From assembly GCF_016653315.1 (NCBI RefSeq), contig NZ_NHSH01000053.1:1-64000 (forward strand): a DNA stretch of 64,000 nt. The letters run 5' to 3'. Below are positions 10,104-18,941 of the stretch, piece by piece. How positions within the stretch are numbered: the stretch's first letter is position 1; each line of letters starts with the position of its first letter. A program made the position numbers and the translations under genes. The notes below the pieces were generated by a model. It was not told where the DNA came from. It was given only the letters and a program-made list of their open reading frames with translations, and did no database searches. The DNA is from Halochromatium roseum. GTDB taxonomy: Bacteria; Pseudomonadota; Gammaproteobacteria; Chromatiales; Chromatiaceae.

Positions 10104-11336
10104 TCAGGCTGGCGAGCGCGCGCTCGCATGCGGATCGACGTCGCGATCAGCGAGAGATTCGGGCAGAAACTGCAGCACCCGCACACCGACAGCAGTGATC
10201 AGCAATGCAATCCCGACGCCCCCAAGTCCGAGCAGGAGTTCAGGGAAGCTCGGCGAGTAGGGGGCGACCTGCCCGCCGATATCACCCGGTGCGCCAAACT
10301 GGATCACGTTGTAGCCTGGGAACATTTCCTGCGGATAGGCCTGGCTCCCGATAATGATGACGTACATCGCAGCGAGCCCGCCAACGATCACCATGCCACA
10401 GGCAGCGGTGATCCAATCACGTCGCTGGCTCAGTTCGGGGTGATAGATGATTCCGAGCGGCAACAATCCACCAATCAAGATCCAGCCAACCCAGAACAGA
10501 CCCGTGTAGAGACCACCACTGATCAGCAAGAAGGTCTCGATGCCGTCATTCTTGGCGCCGTAGAGCTTGGTGAGGTGATAGATCAGAGTGAAATACAAGA
10601 TGGCCGCAATAAACAGCCCAAGCAGATTCTTAAGTCGCTTGAGCATGGCTGGACCGATGGGCCGACCATCGGCATCAAACGCATAAAACAGCACCAGCAT
10701 GTAGATCGCAAGCCCGTAGGCAAAGGACATCACCACAAATAAGGGCGCAAGGATCGCCGTATCGTAGGCCTCACGGCCAACCAGGAAGCCGAAGATCGAG
10801 CCCGTACCGGTCGTCAGTGCCAGACGCCAGAGGAAAGCAAAGGTGCCCACCGGCTTTTGCAGATATTGACCCTTGCGCTCGGCCATGGTCCACAGATAGC
10901 CGATTACGATCGCCGCAAAGCCAGAGTAGAGAAAGATGTTCCAGGCGAAGATCGAGCTGAAATTGTAGGTCGTCATCGCGACCAGCAAGCGGTCGGGACG
11001 TCCCAGATCCAGCACCAGCACCAATAGCCCGCCGATCAGTAAGGCCACCGCCAACAACCCAGACAGACGCCCGAGCGGCTTGTAGACCTTCTTGTCAAAC
11101 ACGGTACCAATCGAGGCCACATTGAGTGCACCCGATGCGGAGATGATCAGGAACACCGCGAACACGTGCGGGACGCCCCAGACCACGGAGTTCGTCATAC
11201 CTGTGACCCAGTGACCATGGTGCTCCATGTAGAGCGCCGACAGCCCGCCAATCGCGATCACTGCGGCGAGGATTGCGAGTAAGCCCCAGTAGCGCTGGGG
11301 TTGGAGCAGCCATTCCCGATAGACGATTCTTTTCAT
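10104..11336 (-). CDS. dsrP: DsrP, NrfD/PsrC-type membrane subunit of DsrMKJOP
   Basis: 410-residue integral membrane protein with about ten hydrophobic segments, typical of the NrfD/PsrC family. It exchanges electrons with the quinone pool as part of the DsrMKJOP complex. I chose the Met of MKRIVYREW (11336) rather than the upstream TTG, because the family begins with a short basic segment before the first helix (YWGLLAILAAVIAIGGL). It follows dsrO by 70 bp. Motifs such as DLGRPDR after the third helix are typical of NrfD-like proteins. Confidence 0.93.
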   Translation of the reverse strand: MKRIVYREWLLQPQRYWGLLAILAAVIAIGGLSALYMEHHGHWVTGMTNSVVWGVPHVFAVFLIISASGALNVASIGTVFDKKVYKPLGRLSGLLAVALLIGGLLVLVLDLGRPDRLLVAMTTYNFSSIFAWNIFLYSGFAAIVIGYLWTMAERKGQYLQKPVGTFAFLWRLALTTGTGSIFGFLVGREAYDTAILAPLFVVMSFAYGLAIYMLVLFYAFDADGRPIGPAMLKRLKNLLGLFIAAILYFTLIYHLTKLYGAKNDGIETFLLISGGLYTGLFWVGWILIGGLLPLGIIYHPELSQRRDWITAACGMVIVGGLAAMYVIIIGSQAYPQEMFPGYNVIQFGAPGDIGGQVAPYSPSFPELLLGLGGVGIALLITAVGVRVLQFLPESLADRDVDPHASARSPA

Positions 11337-11406
11337 GCTCACTTCTCTAACGTGGTGCGATGGCGTCAACAGCCTGAACAGCGATCAGGGGCTTGCAGCG
11401 CAAAGG

Positions 11407-12186
11407 TCAGATGCCGGCGTAGCGAACGCCAGTATTAAGGCCGAGGTCTTGGCGAATCTGCCGGCTTGGGGTCTTGGCCAATGCCTTGCGCAAAGGACCC
11501 ATTGGATCTTTCAGGTCACCAAAGATCAGCGCCTGATGACCCTCTGCGGAGCAGGCCTCGGCGCAGGCGGTGGAGATATCGCCATTGTCCAGCCGATGAG
11601 CGCAGAGATTACAACTCTCGACGCAGCCCTTGCCGCGCGGAGCACGGGTCAGCTTATGATCAACCTGCTCATGGATGAACGACCGCGCCTTATAAGGGCA
11701 TGCCATCATGCAATAACGGCAGCCGATGCAGGTGTGGCGGTCGACCATGACGATGCCATCCGCTCGCTTGAAGGATGCCCCCGTCGGGCAAACATCGACG
11801 CAAGGCGGATGCTCACAGTGCTGACACATCAGCGGCAGGTTGGTCACATGACCCGTGAGGTTATCCTGCAGCTTGACCTTGCGAATCCAAACAGCTCGCT
11901 GATTCTCCCATTTCAGCTCGTCCTGGCCATGCGGCTTGGCCTGCAAGTTCAAACCATTTTCGCTATCACAGGCGTCGACACAGGCTGTACAGCCATCAGC
12001 GCACTTGCTGGTATCGACCAATAGTCCCCAGCGGTGCATGTCGGTCACAGGATCGGTGCGTGGAGCGGCGTTGGCCACCGGGGTGTGCAAGAACACCCCC
12101 GGCGCAACCGCGGCGGCGGACACCCCAGCAGCGGCGCCGAGAAAGTCCCGGCGACCTTGGTTCATCGATTCGGTTTCGTGGTTCAT
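11407..12186 (-). CDS. dsrO: DsrO, periplasmic ferredoxin-like iron-sulfur subunit
   Basis: 259 residues with a Tat signal (GRRDFLGAAAG, followed by a hydrophobic stretch ending VANAAP), so it is exported folded. The mature part has multiple cysteine clusters for four [4Fe-4S] centres (CADGCTACVDACD, CQHCEHPPCVDVCP, CIGCRYCMMACPYK and a later CNLCAHR..C). It resembles electron-transfer subunits such as PsrB and sits with DsrP and DsrJ in the periplasm-facing half of the complex. A second Met seven codons in is a possible start. Confidence 0.94.
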   Translation of the reverse strand: MNHETESMNQGRRDFLGAAAGVSAAAVAPGVFLHTPVANAAPRTDPVTDMHRWGLLVDTSKCADGCTACVDACDSENGLNLQAKPHGQDELKWENQRAVWIRKVKLQDNLTGHVTNLPLMCQHCEHPPCVDVCPTGASFKRADGIVMVDRHTCIGCRYCMMACPYKARSFIHEQVDHKLTRAPRGKGCVESCNLCAHRLDNGDISTACAEACSAEGHQALIFGDLKDPMGPLRKALAKTPSRQIRQDLGLNTGVRYAGI

Positions 12187-12215
12187 CGTAACGATTGCCT
12201 CGCCTCGCTGAATGC

Positions 12216-12683
12216 CTATCGCTCGGCGGCCGTTGGTCTAGCTGCAGCGGACCCAGTCAAATGCGCGTGTGCCGCGGCAACCTCATGGTTCCAAGCTTCG
12301 CCCCGAGGAACCGTTGCATGGCAGTCGAAGCAGTTCATCTCGACCGACGCATAGGCGTGGCAGCTGCGGCAGAATTGGCCTTCCGCATCGATCTCGATGG
12401 GCGTACCGCTGTCGTCATAGCCAACATGGCATGCAACACAACCGGAGAGGCCATGACTGTCGCCACGAATACCGCCATAGACGGTCTCATCGCGTTGGTG
12501 GCGGATCAGCTCGAAATGATTGCGCCGCATGTACTCGGTCGGTTCGACGCAGTTCTCCAGCGCCGCCGCCTTTGAGCTAGGCAGCACGAAATCTCCGACC
12601 TCCTCGGCGTAGGCTGCCGACCCTACCCCGAGTACGGCAGCCAGTAGCGCGAGGAGGACGCCTTTGGTCATGACCTCTGCCAT
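12216..12683 (-). CDS. dsrJ: DsrJ, periplasmic triheme cytochrome c
   Basis: 155 residues from the Met of MAEVMTKG. Earlier in-frame starts would overlap dsrL and are rejected. A Sec-type signal peptide (LLALLAAVLGVGSAAYA) is kept in the family as a membrane anchor. Three haem sites are visible: CVACH, CRSCH and CFDCH. Cys45 (ENCVEP) is in the position of the unusual axial Cys ligand described for A. vinosum DsrJ (His/Cys-ligated haem). It probably carries electrons or a sulfur intermediate in the periplasmic part of DsrMKJOP. Confidence 0.93.
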   Translation of the reverse strand: MAEVMTKGVLLALLAAVLGVGSAAYAEEVGDFVLPSSKAAALENCVEPTEYMRRNHFELIRHQRDETVYGGIRGDSHGLSGCVACHVGYDDSGTPIEIDAEGQFCRSCHAYASVEMNCFDCHATVPRGEAWNHEVAAAHAHLTGSAAARPTAAER

Positions 12684-12711
12684 CGACGTCTCCTGCTCTG
12701 TTGCGGATTGC

Positions 12712-14673
12712 TTATTCACCGAGGCCCATCTTGATGTAGCCGGTCGGACAGACATCAGCGCAGATATGACAGCCGATGCACTTGTCGTAGTCGGTGTCAA
12801 CATAACGGCCAGTGGTGCTCTCGGACTTGTTGACCCGGAACACAGCATCTTGCGGGCAGAAGATGACGCAGTTGTCACATTCAAAGCACATCCCGCAGCT
12901 CATGCAGCGCTTGGCCTCATTGACGGCATCTTCCTCGGAGTAGCCAATCACGCGCTCCTTGAAGTGACCGAGCACCTCTTCGGAGCTTGGCACCTCTTCT
13001 CGGCGCAGGACACGCGGGGTATAGGGGAAATGGCCAAGGTAGAGTTCATCGTGCGGGATGACCTCAGCACCTGAGCGATCCTCATAGTTGTGAATCGCAT
13101 AATTGGCACTTGAGGTACCACGCAGATCACTGCTGCCGTCGACCTTGAACTGCTCTGGGGCCAGCTTCGCCTCGTTGAGCTTGGCCAGCAGGTCGAAGTG
13201 ATGCACATCAACCTTCGGACGGCGCTTGTGCTCCTCCTTATTGACGTATTCATTGATCGACTCGACGGCGATCCAGGCCTGGCCGATGGCTGTCGTCAGC
13301 AGATGCGGGCGAATGATGTCGCCAGCGACGAAATGGCCGGGCTTATCAGGCACCTGGTAGAACTTGTCACTGTTCATCAGACCACGGCCATTGTCGAGGT
13401 CTTCGAGACCGGTCAGCTCACCGCCCTGACCAATGGCGGCAACGATGAGGTCAGCATCAAGCACCCGCTCAGTGCCTTCCACCGGCGAAGGGCGACCATC
13501 CTTCATCTCGCAGTCGGCAACCTTGAGTCCGATTGCCCGTCCCTCGGCATTCTTGATCACCTCGACTGGCATCACGCCGTCGAGGACGGTGACGCCTTCA
13601 TGCAGGGCATCGTGAACCTCGTGCTCGGAAGCCGTCATCTTGTCGCGGGTGAACAGCGAGGTGAGGGTCACCTCAGCACCCTCTGCAGCCGCCGTCATCG
13701 CGGTGTCATGCGCAACGTAACCGTCGTGGATGACGGTTTCGGGCAGATCACTCTTGCCGCTTTTGGTGATATGTCCAAGGCGACGCGCGACCGAAACGAC
13801 GTCGATCGAGGTATCACCACCACCGACACAGACCACCTTCTCGGCAGTCACCTTCATGCGGCCCTCGTTGAAGGCCTTCAGGAAGGCGACACCGGAAACG
13901 CAGTTCGGGGTGCCTTCCCAGCCAGGGACTGGCAGGCCGCGGCCCGACTGACAGCCGATGGCCCAGAGAATGGCATCGTAGTCCTTTTCGAGCTGCTCAA
14001 CGGTCACGTCGACACCGACCTTGGAGCCCATCTTCAGCTCGATCTGGCCCATATCGAGGATGCGATTGATCTCGGCGTCGAGTGCATCACGCGGCACGCG
14101 GTAGCCTGGGATACCGTAGCGGAACATCCCGCCCAGCTCCTGGTTCGCCTCGAAGATCGTCGCCGCATGGCCTTTGCGACGCAGCTGGTAGGCCGCAGCC
14201 AGTCCAGCCGGCCCGCCGCCGATGATGGCCACACGCTTGCCGGTATCGACCGGAGCAGGCTCGAACTTGTAGCCATTGGCGGTCGCGGTGTCGCCGATGA
14301 ACTGCTCCACAGCATTGATACCGACGAAGTCTTCAACCTCATTGCGGTTACAACCGTCTTGACAGGGAGCCGGGCAAACACGGCCCATCATCGACGGGAA
14401 GGGATTCGCATCCGTGGAGCGACGGAAGGCATATTCCTGCCAGGTCATGCCCTCCGGTGGCTGCTCAAGGCCGCGCACAATCTGCAGCCAGCCGCGGATA
14501 TCCTCGCCCGATGGACAGCTACCTTGACAAGGCGGCGTTTTGTGCACATAGGTGGGACATTTATGAGACGTATCCTGAACAAAGATTTGCTCGGTCAGGT
14601 TGTCCCAAACATTGTCGCCATCCTCAAAGCGGCGCCAGGAAAGCTTGGTCATTTCGTCAGTGGAAGTTGCCAT
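12712..14673 (-). CDS. dsrL: DsrL, iron-sulfur flavoprotein NAD(P)H:acceptor oxidoreductase
   Basis: 653 residues from the Met of MATSTDEM. It resembles the small subunit of glutamate synthase: N-terminal Cys cluster (CPAPCQDGCNR), a first dinucleotide fold (AIIGGGPAGLAAAYQLRR), a second (VVCVGGGDTSID) and two C-terminal [4Fe-4S] motifs (CMSCGMCFECDNCVIFCP and CIGCHICADVCPTG). DsrL binds DsrAB and is the physiological electron partner. In sulfur oxidisers it passes electrons from sulfite formation to NAD. Its presence, with DsrEFH, indicates the oxidative direction. Confidence 0.95.
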   Translation of the reverse strand: MATSTDEMTKLSWRRFEDGDNVWDNLTEQIFVQDTSHKCPTYVHKTPPCQGSCPSGEDIRGWLQIVRGLEQPPEGMTWQEYAFRRSTDANPFPSMMGRVCPAPCQDGCNRNEVEDFVGINAVEQFIGDTATANGYKFEPAPVDTGKRVAIIGGGPAGLAAAYQLRRKGHAATIFEANQELGGMFRYGIPGYRVPRDALDAEINRILDMGQIELKMGSKVGVDVTVEQLEKDYDAILWAIGCQSGRGLPVPGWEGTPNCVSGVAFLKAFNEGRMKVTAEKVVCVGGGDTSIDVVSVARRLGHITKSGKSDLPETVIHDGYVAHDTAMTAAAEGAEVTLTSLFTRDKMTASEHEVHDALHEGVTVLDGVMPVEVIKNAEGRAIGLKVADCEMKDGRPSPVEGTERVLDADLIVAAIGQGGELTGLEDLDNGRGLMNSDKFYQVPDKPGHFVAGDIIRPHLLTTAIGQAWIAVESINEYVNKEEHKRRPKVDVHHFDLLAKLNEAKLAPEQFKVDGSSDLRGTSSANYAIHNYEDRSGAEVIPHDELYLGHFPYTPRVLRREEVPSSEEVLGHFKERVIGYSEEDAVNEAKRCMSCGMCFECDNCVIFCPQDAVFRVNKSESTTGRYVDTDYDKCIGCHICADVCPTGYIKMGLGE

Positions 14674-14808
14674 CGATAACGCTCCTAACAAGAGTCGAAG
14701 TCGAGCTGAGGCTCTTGGTTGATCACCGGCGCTGGATGCGTGCGTCGCACCCGAAGCTCGTATTAGCTACAGTCTCAATGCATTAGCAGGATCATGGTCG
14801 ATGCCTGC

Positions 14809-16341
14809 TCAGGCCGCCTCATCGGCAACCTCGTCTTCGTCGTCGGTCTCTTCGCCGGTCAATACCAACGCGTTTGAAACCAATTGATGGACACTCACGA
14901 TCTGATCCAGGTCCATCCCGTAATAAGGCAACACCTTAGTGAATTGGCTCTTACAAATGGCGCAGATCGCCGCCATGTGAGTGACGCCTTTCTCCTGCAT
15001 GACATTGTTCAAGGCCTCCACACGCGGCTGGGCGCCCTTGACGCGGATCTCCATCAGGTCGTCAGTCAGCAAGCCACCACCACCACCGCAGCAGAAGGTG
15101 CGATCGCGGATGGTATCCTCGTCCATATCGTAGAAATTGTTGCAGGTCGCACGGATGATGGCGCGTGGGATATCGAATTGGCCACCAGGCCGATCACCCA
15201 TGCGTGAGGCACGCGCCACATTGCAAGAATCATGGTAGGTCAGCACCATGTCGTCATTGCGACTCTTATCCAGATTCAGCTTGCCTTCTTGAATCAGCCC
15301 GTAGGTGAACTCACAGATGTGCTGTGGCACTGGATAACGGGGATCAAGGAAGTCCCAAGGACCAGCCAGCGTATTCAGAAAGCTATAGGCCACACGCCAG
15401 GCATGACCACACTCGCCAAAGACGATGCGCTTGACCTTGAGCTTCAACGCCGCCTCGCGGATGCGCAGCGCTACCCGGCGCATGTTCTCGTAGGAGCCGA
15501 TAAACATGCCGAAGTTAGCGGCCTCTGACGCATGGCTGCTGAGGGTCCAGCTGACGCCGGCCTCGTGGAAGACCTTGCCATAGCCGATCAGGCCATCGAC
15601 ATGCGGCTCAGCGAAGAAATCCGCTGAAGGAGTGACCAGCAGGATCTCGGCACCTTCCTGGTCCAGGGGATACTTAACTTCAACGCCGGTATCGTCAAAG
15701 ACGTCTTCTTCCAGCCCCTCGAGCGTATCCGCCAAGGCCGGCCCAGGCAGACCCAGATTATTACCGATCTTGTAGACCTTACCGATGATCTCGTTACAGT
15801 ACTTCTGGCCTACGCCGATGTGATCCATGATCTCGCGCGCGGCCATTGAGATCTCAGCGGTATCGATCCCGTAGGGACAGAATACCGAACAGCGTCGACA
15901 TTGCGAGCACTGGTGAAAATAGCTGTACCAATCGCCGAGCACCTCTTCAGTCAGTTCTTCGGCGCCCACCAATTTAGGGAAAAGCCGACCCGCGAGGGTG
16001 AAATGGCGACGATAGACCTTACGCATCAGGTCTTGGCGACCAACGGGCATGTTTTTCGGATCGTGAGTGCCCAGATAGTAATGGCACTTATCGGTGCATG
16101 AACCGCATTTGACGCAAGAGTCTAGATAGACCCGCAGCGAGCGATAGCGGCTGAGCAGATCGCCCATCTTGTCGATCGCTTTGCTCTGCCAGTCATCGAC
16201 CAGTTCGCCTGGAAAGCCCAGTTCAGCCTGAAATTGTGGCTTAGATTTGAACGGGCTCGAGTGCGCCATGACGCCCGGCTCGATCTCCGGGATCTCTGGG
16301 TACTGCTTGAGTACGGGGACTTGGAAGTCGGCCTTCGCCAT
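14809..16341 (-). CDS. dsrK: DsrK, HdrD-like iron-sulfur catalytic subunit
   Basis: 510 residues. Two N-terminal [4Fe-4S] ferredoxin motifs (CVKCGSCTDKC and CSQCRRCSVFCPYG) precede cysteine-rich CCG-type domains (TYHDSCNVAR; FCCGGGGGL) that bind the non-cubane cluster in heterodisulfide reductase HdrD. DsrK is the cytoplasmic-face subunit of DsrMKJOP and acts on the DsrC trisulfide/disulfide. The C-terminus is acidic. It follows dsrM at 76 bp and precedes dsrL. Confidence 0.95.
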   Translation of the reverse strand: MAKADFQVPVLKQYPEIPEIEPGVMAHSSPFKSKPQFQAELGFPGELVDDWQSKAIDKMGDLLSRYRSLRVYLDSCVKCGSCTDKCHYYLGTHDPKNMPVGRQDLMRKVYRRHFTLAGRLFPKLVGAEELTEEVLGDWYSYFHQCSQCRRCSVFCPYGIDTAEISMAAREIMDHIGVGQKYCNEIIGKVYKIGNNLGLPGPALADTLEGLEEDVFDDTGVEVKYPLDQEGAEILLVTPSADFFAEPHVDGLIGYGKVFHEAGVSWTLSSHASEAANFGMFIGSYENMRRVALRIREAALKLKVKRIVFGECGHAWRVAYSFLNTLAGPWDFLDPRYPVPQHICEFTYGLIQEGKLNLDKSRNDDMVLTYHDSCNVARASRMGDRPGGQFDIPRAIIRATCNNFYDMDEDTIRDRTFCCGGGGGLLTDDLMEIRVKGAQPRVEALNNVMQEKGVTHMAAICAICKSQFTKVLPYYGMDLDQIVSVHQLVSNALVLTGEETDDEDEVADEAA

Positions 16342-16417
16342 GATTCAACCTCGTTTCGAAACGTCGCCAGCCAGGGTCGCAGTGCTCATAGAGCCAGAGC
16401 GACAGAGCCTGAGCTAC

Positions 16418-17149
16418 TCAGTCCTGTTCCAGGCGCTCGGCCCAGGGCGCGATATGCCGCTGCTCGCGAGGGTTGTCGACCTGATTTCGCGATGGGCTGA
16501 AAAAGAGGCCGGGCGCATGCAACAGCTTGCTATACGGGAAGATGATCATCAGCAGCGCTACGAGCAGCAGATGTAATAACAGCACCGGATCGGCCGGCAA
16601 GGTGAAGACCTGACCCGAGTACAGACCTTGAAAGAACTGCTTCACACGCATGATGTCGGTATGCAGCACAAAACGCATCATGAGCCCGGAGAGACCGATG
16701 GTGATCAGCAGTGCCAGGATCAGGTGATCGGAAAGCGCGGTGATGTAGCGAACCCGATCGACCAGGAAGCGGCGAGCCCAAAGCCCAGCCAGACCAATCA
16801 CCATCGCAATACCGCCATAGATGCCAAAGGGCTGGATCATCTCAATCGGCAGCGGTACCGGATCAAGGAAATAGCGAAGATGGCGCAAGGTGACTAGGAA
16901 GAGGCCGAAATGAAACATCCAGCCGAAGATCCAGGTCCACTTGCTCCCGCGAAACAGGCTCTCGAAGAACACCACTTCGCGCGTCATGCGCAGCGCAACC
17001 CCGGTTTTGGTGGTCGGCGCTGGGGTGGTCGGGATCTTCAGCGGAGCGGGTGTGCGCGCATATTGGATGACCTTATTGGCCAACCCAGCGACCAGCACAA
17101 AGGCCGCGAAGTAAAACAGACCGGCGTAAACATCCGACAGAAACGACAT
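16418..17149 (-). CDS. dsrM: DsrM, membrane haem b subunit (NarI-like)
   Basis: 243 residues with five to six predicted membrane helices, starting YAGLFYFAAFVLVAGLANKV, and histidines in helices (FHFGLFLVTLRHLR, FVLHTD) suitable for b-haem ligation. It resembles NarI/HdrE and links DsrK to the quinone pool. It is the first gene of the mkLJOP block. A hairpin lies in the 185-bp gap between it and dsrC. Confidence 0.93.
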   Translation of the reverse strand: MSFLSDVYAGLFYFAAFVLVAGLANKVIQYARTPAPLKIPTTPAPTTKTGVALRMTREVVFFESLFRGSKWTWIFGWMFHFGLFLVTLRHLRYFLDPVPLPIEMIQPFGIYGGIAMVIGLAGLWARRFLVDRVRYITALSDHLILALLITIGLSGLMMRFVLHTDIMRVKQFFQGLYSGQVFTLPADPVLLLHLLLVALLMIIFPYSKLLHAPGLFFSPSRNQVDNPREQRHIAPWAERLEQD

Positions 17150-17292
17150 GTTTCCGCTACCTCAGTGGCGTTGGCTCAATGGCGTCTGCCCTGATCGAGC
17201 AGCCCAGCAGGCGCACGATCTCGAGCGTGTTATCCGTGTCGACAGCCTCGGGAGGCTGCCGACAGCTTGCCCGGACTTCAAACAGCCCGAGT

Positions 17293-17322
17293 GACTGGCC
17301 GGCGAAACCGCCCGGCCAAGTC
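17293..17322 (-). promoter_or_regulatory. Hairpin between dsrC and dsrM
   Basis: Read on the minus strand, GACTTGGCCGG (17322-17312), a 9-nt loop and CCGGCCAGTC (17302-17293) form a GC-rich stem with a single bulged base, starting 13 nt after the dsrC stop. There is no U-tract, so it is more likely an RNA-stability or partial-attenuation element than a full terminator. It could help dsrC mRNA exceed that of downstream genes; this is inference. Confidence 0.55.
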
Positions 17323-17334
17323 GAGCAGCGTTAT

Positions 17335-17667
17335 TTAGACGCAGCCGGTCGGTTTCGGCAGACCCGCGTAACGGCACGCCTGCTTGGCTGGACCATAGGG
17401 GAACAGGCCATAGAGGTACTTGCTGTTACCCTTGTCCTTGCCAAATTTCTTACCAACGGCCTTGGTCAGCACGCGCACGGCAGGAGCAATCTGATACTCC
17501 TCGTAGTATTCGCGCAGGTAGTTGATGATGTCCCAATGCTCGTCGGTGAGTTCGAGATCATCTTCCTTCGACATCACCGTGGCGACGCCAGGCACCCAGT
17601 CGTTGATATTCGACAGGTAGCCTTCTTCGTCGGTCTCGAACGTCTTACCATCTACTTCGATTGGCAT
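17335..17667 (-). CDS. dsrC: DsrC, sulfur-carrier substrate protein of Dsr pathway
   Basis: 110 residues ending in the flexible C-terminal arm with both conserved cysteines: Cys98 in KQACRYAG and the penultimate Cys109 in PTGCV. DsrC accepts sulfur from DsrEFH, delivers it to DsrAB as a persulfide or trisulfide, and is recycled by DsrMK. The body (ELTDEHWDIINYLREYY) is the standard DsrC/TusE helical fold. It sits between dsrH and dsrM as in A. vinosum. A second, cysteine-free homologue is encoded at 23942. Confidence 0.97.
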   Translation of the reverse strand: MPIEVDGKTFETDEEGYLSNINDWVPGVATVMSKEDDLELTDEHWDIINYLREYYEEYQIAPAVRVLTKAVGKKFGKDKGNSKYLYGLFPYGPAKQACRYAGLPKPTGCV

Positions 17668-17700
17668 CGATACTCTCCTAAACAGTGGAAAAGGGAAAAA

Positions 17701-18009
17701 TTACAACCAGGCCTGGACCTTGTCGTGCTCCGCGGCAAGATCCACGAAGCCGGCATAGTCTACGACGCTGATTCCAGGAATGACGCGCTCCTCAGACAAG
17801 CCGCGAGCCTGAAGGTCAGGTCCTAAAGCGTAAACCTTGACTGAGTCGAGCGCAGCCTTGACTTGCCCTTCAGCGCTGGTCTGCGTCAGCGCGGCGTAAA
17901 CGCCGTCTTCGAGCAGCAAGACAGCAGCGCCAGCACTCAAATGATCGAGGCAGGCAGCCAGCGACGTCTTCTCGAACGGCGACTTGTTGACGGTGTGCAG
18001 TGTGCTCAT
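17701..18009 (-). CDS. dsrH: DsrH, subunit of DsrEFH sulfurtransferase
   Basis: 102 residues, TusB-like. Cys20 (TSLAACLDHL) is at the position of the conserved DsrH cysteine. With DsrE and DsrF it forms the heterohexameric sulfur carrier that passes sulfane sulfur to DsrC in the cytoplasm. 26 bp separate it from dsrF and 33 bp from dsrC. Confidence 0.95.
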   Translation of the reverse strand: MSTLHTVNKSPFEKTSLAACLDHLSAGAAVLLLEDGVYAALTQTSAEGQVKAALDSVKVYALGPDLQARGLSEERVIPGISVVDYAGFVDLAAEHDKVQAWL

Positions 18010-18035
18010 CGTGTTCCTCAGGTATTCGCTCGATC

Positions 18036-18446
18036 TTAGAAGCTGAAGACGACGTCAGCGCCGTCCATGATAGCCGCCATCTCGGCACGCGTGACGAGAT
18101 GAATCGAATCCTTCTCGGCGTAATCGTCGTCCTCGTCTTCCCAGGTCAAGTGCTGGAGGTCGTCCAGTGACAGCCCACGTTCCTCGAGCGATTCCTTCTC
18201 GATGTAGATCTTCTTGACCTCGTAGTCACCGAGTGCGGCATAGGTCGGCGAGAAGTTCTTCATCCCGACTCCCGCAGTGTCCTGCCCCTTCGTGAGCTGG
18301 AATACGCCATCATCGACGAAGGCAAGACTGACATCTTGGTCGAAGGCAGCGCCGATCAGCACGACCTCGAGCGACTCCCAGGCATAGATGGTGCCGTAGG
18401 GTGCCCTGCGGTTCAGATACAGAAAATTCTTAATGGTTTCAGACAT
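18036..18446 (-). CDS. dsrF: DsrF, subunit of DsrEFH sulfurtransferase
   Basis: 136 residues, TusC-like. It shares the DsrE/F fold (FLYLNRRAPYGTIYAWESLEVVLIGAAF, SLAFVDDGVFQLTKGQDT). No cysteine is present, as expected for DsrF, which is structural in the DsrEFH hexamer. It lies between dsrE and dsrH. Confidence 0.95.
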   Translation of the reverse strand: MSETIKNFLYLNRRAPYGTIYAWESLEVVLIGAAFDQDVSLAFVDDGVFQLTKGQDTAGVGMKNFSPTYAALGDYEVKKIYIEKESLEERGLSLDDLQHLTWEDEDDDYAEKDSIHLVTRAEMAAIMDGADVVFSF

Positions 18447-18496
18447 GATGCGTTCCCCTTGTTTCGGATGCCTTGGTTCTGGTCTCAGACCGGCGA

Positions 18497-18889
18497 TCAG
18501 TCGCCAAAGACGACCAGCCGATCGGCCTGGATCGCCGCTTCGACCAACTGGCCAAGGCCGGAGATACGAAACCGGGGGTGGATGTTGGTGGCATCCTTGC
18601 CGTTGCGCTTCGCCTCACCCTCGTCGACCATGCCGCGCCGCTGCGCGGCGGCGACGCAAACGACCATATCGAGGTCATGCTGTTCGGCAAGCTCGGCCCA
18701 GCGCTCGACGACGTTACGGTCATCCTGAGGCGGCGTAGTCAGCCGCGTCGCGTTGTTGACGCCGTCGTGGTAGAAGAAGACACGAAAGATCTCGTGCCCC
18801 TTCTCAAGGGCTGCCTTGGCGAAGAAATACGCCGAATCGGCAGCCTGGTGCTGGTAGGGTCCTTCATTGACCTGGATTGCGAACTTCAT
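18497..18889 (-). CDS. dsrE: DsrE, catalytic subunit of DsrEFH sulfurtransferase
   Basis: 130 residues, TusD-like, with the active-site cysteine at residue 78 (LDMVVCVAAAQRRG), the same number as Cys78 of A. vinosum DsrE that carries the persulfide. It begins MKFAIQVNEGPYQHQAADSA, the normal family start. It receives sulfur, probably through Rhd/TusA, and hands it to DsrC. It follows dsrB by 52 bp. Confidence 0.96.
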   Translation of the reverse strand: MKFAIQVNEGPYQHQAADSAYFFAKAALEKGHEIFRVFFYHDGVNNATRLTTPPQDDRNVVERWAELAEQHDLDMVVCVAAAQRRGMVDEGEAKRNGKDATNIHPRFRISGLGQLVEAAIQADRLVVFGD

Positions 18890-18941
18890 TGCGACCTCGC
18901 TGGTGTGGGCTCCGGTTTCCGCTGCTAATCAGAGCCGCTGA

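Noticed and set aside
13198-14679. 493-codon plus-strand frame
   Set aside because: Exactly antisense to dsrL, which has full cofactor motifs; the product has no recognisable domain. Same reasoning for 4440-5729 (opposite ilvA) and 20528-21601 (opposite dsrA).
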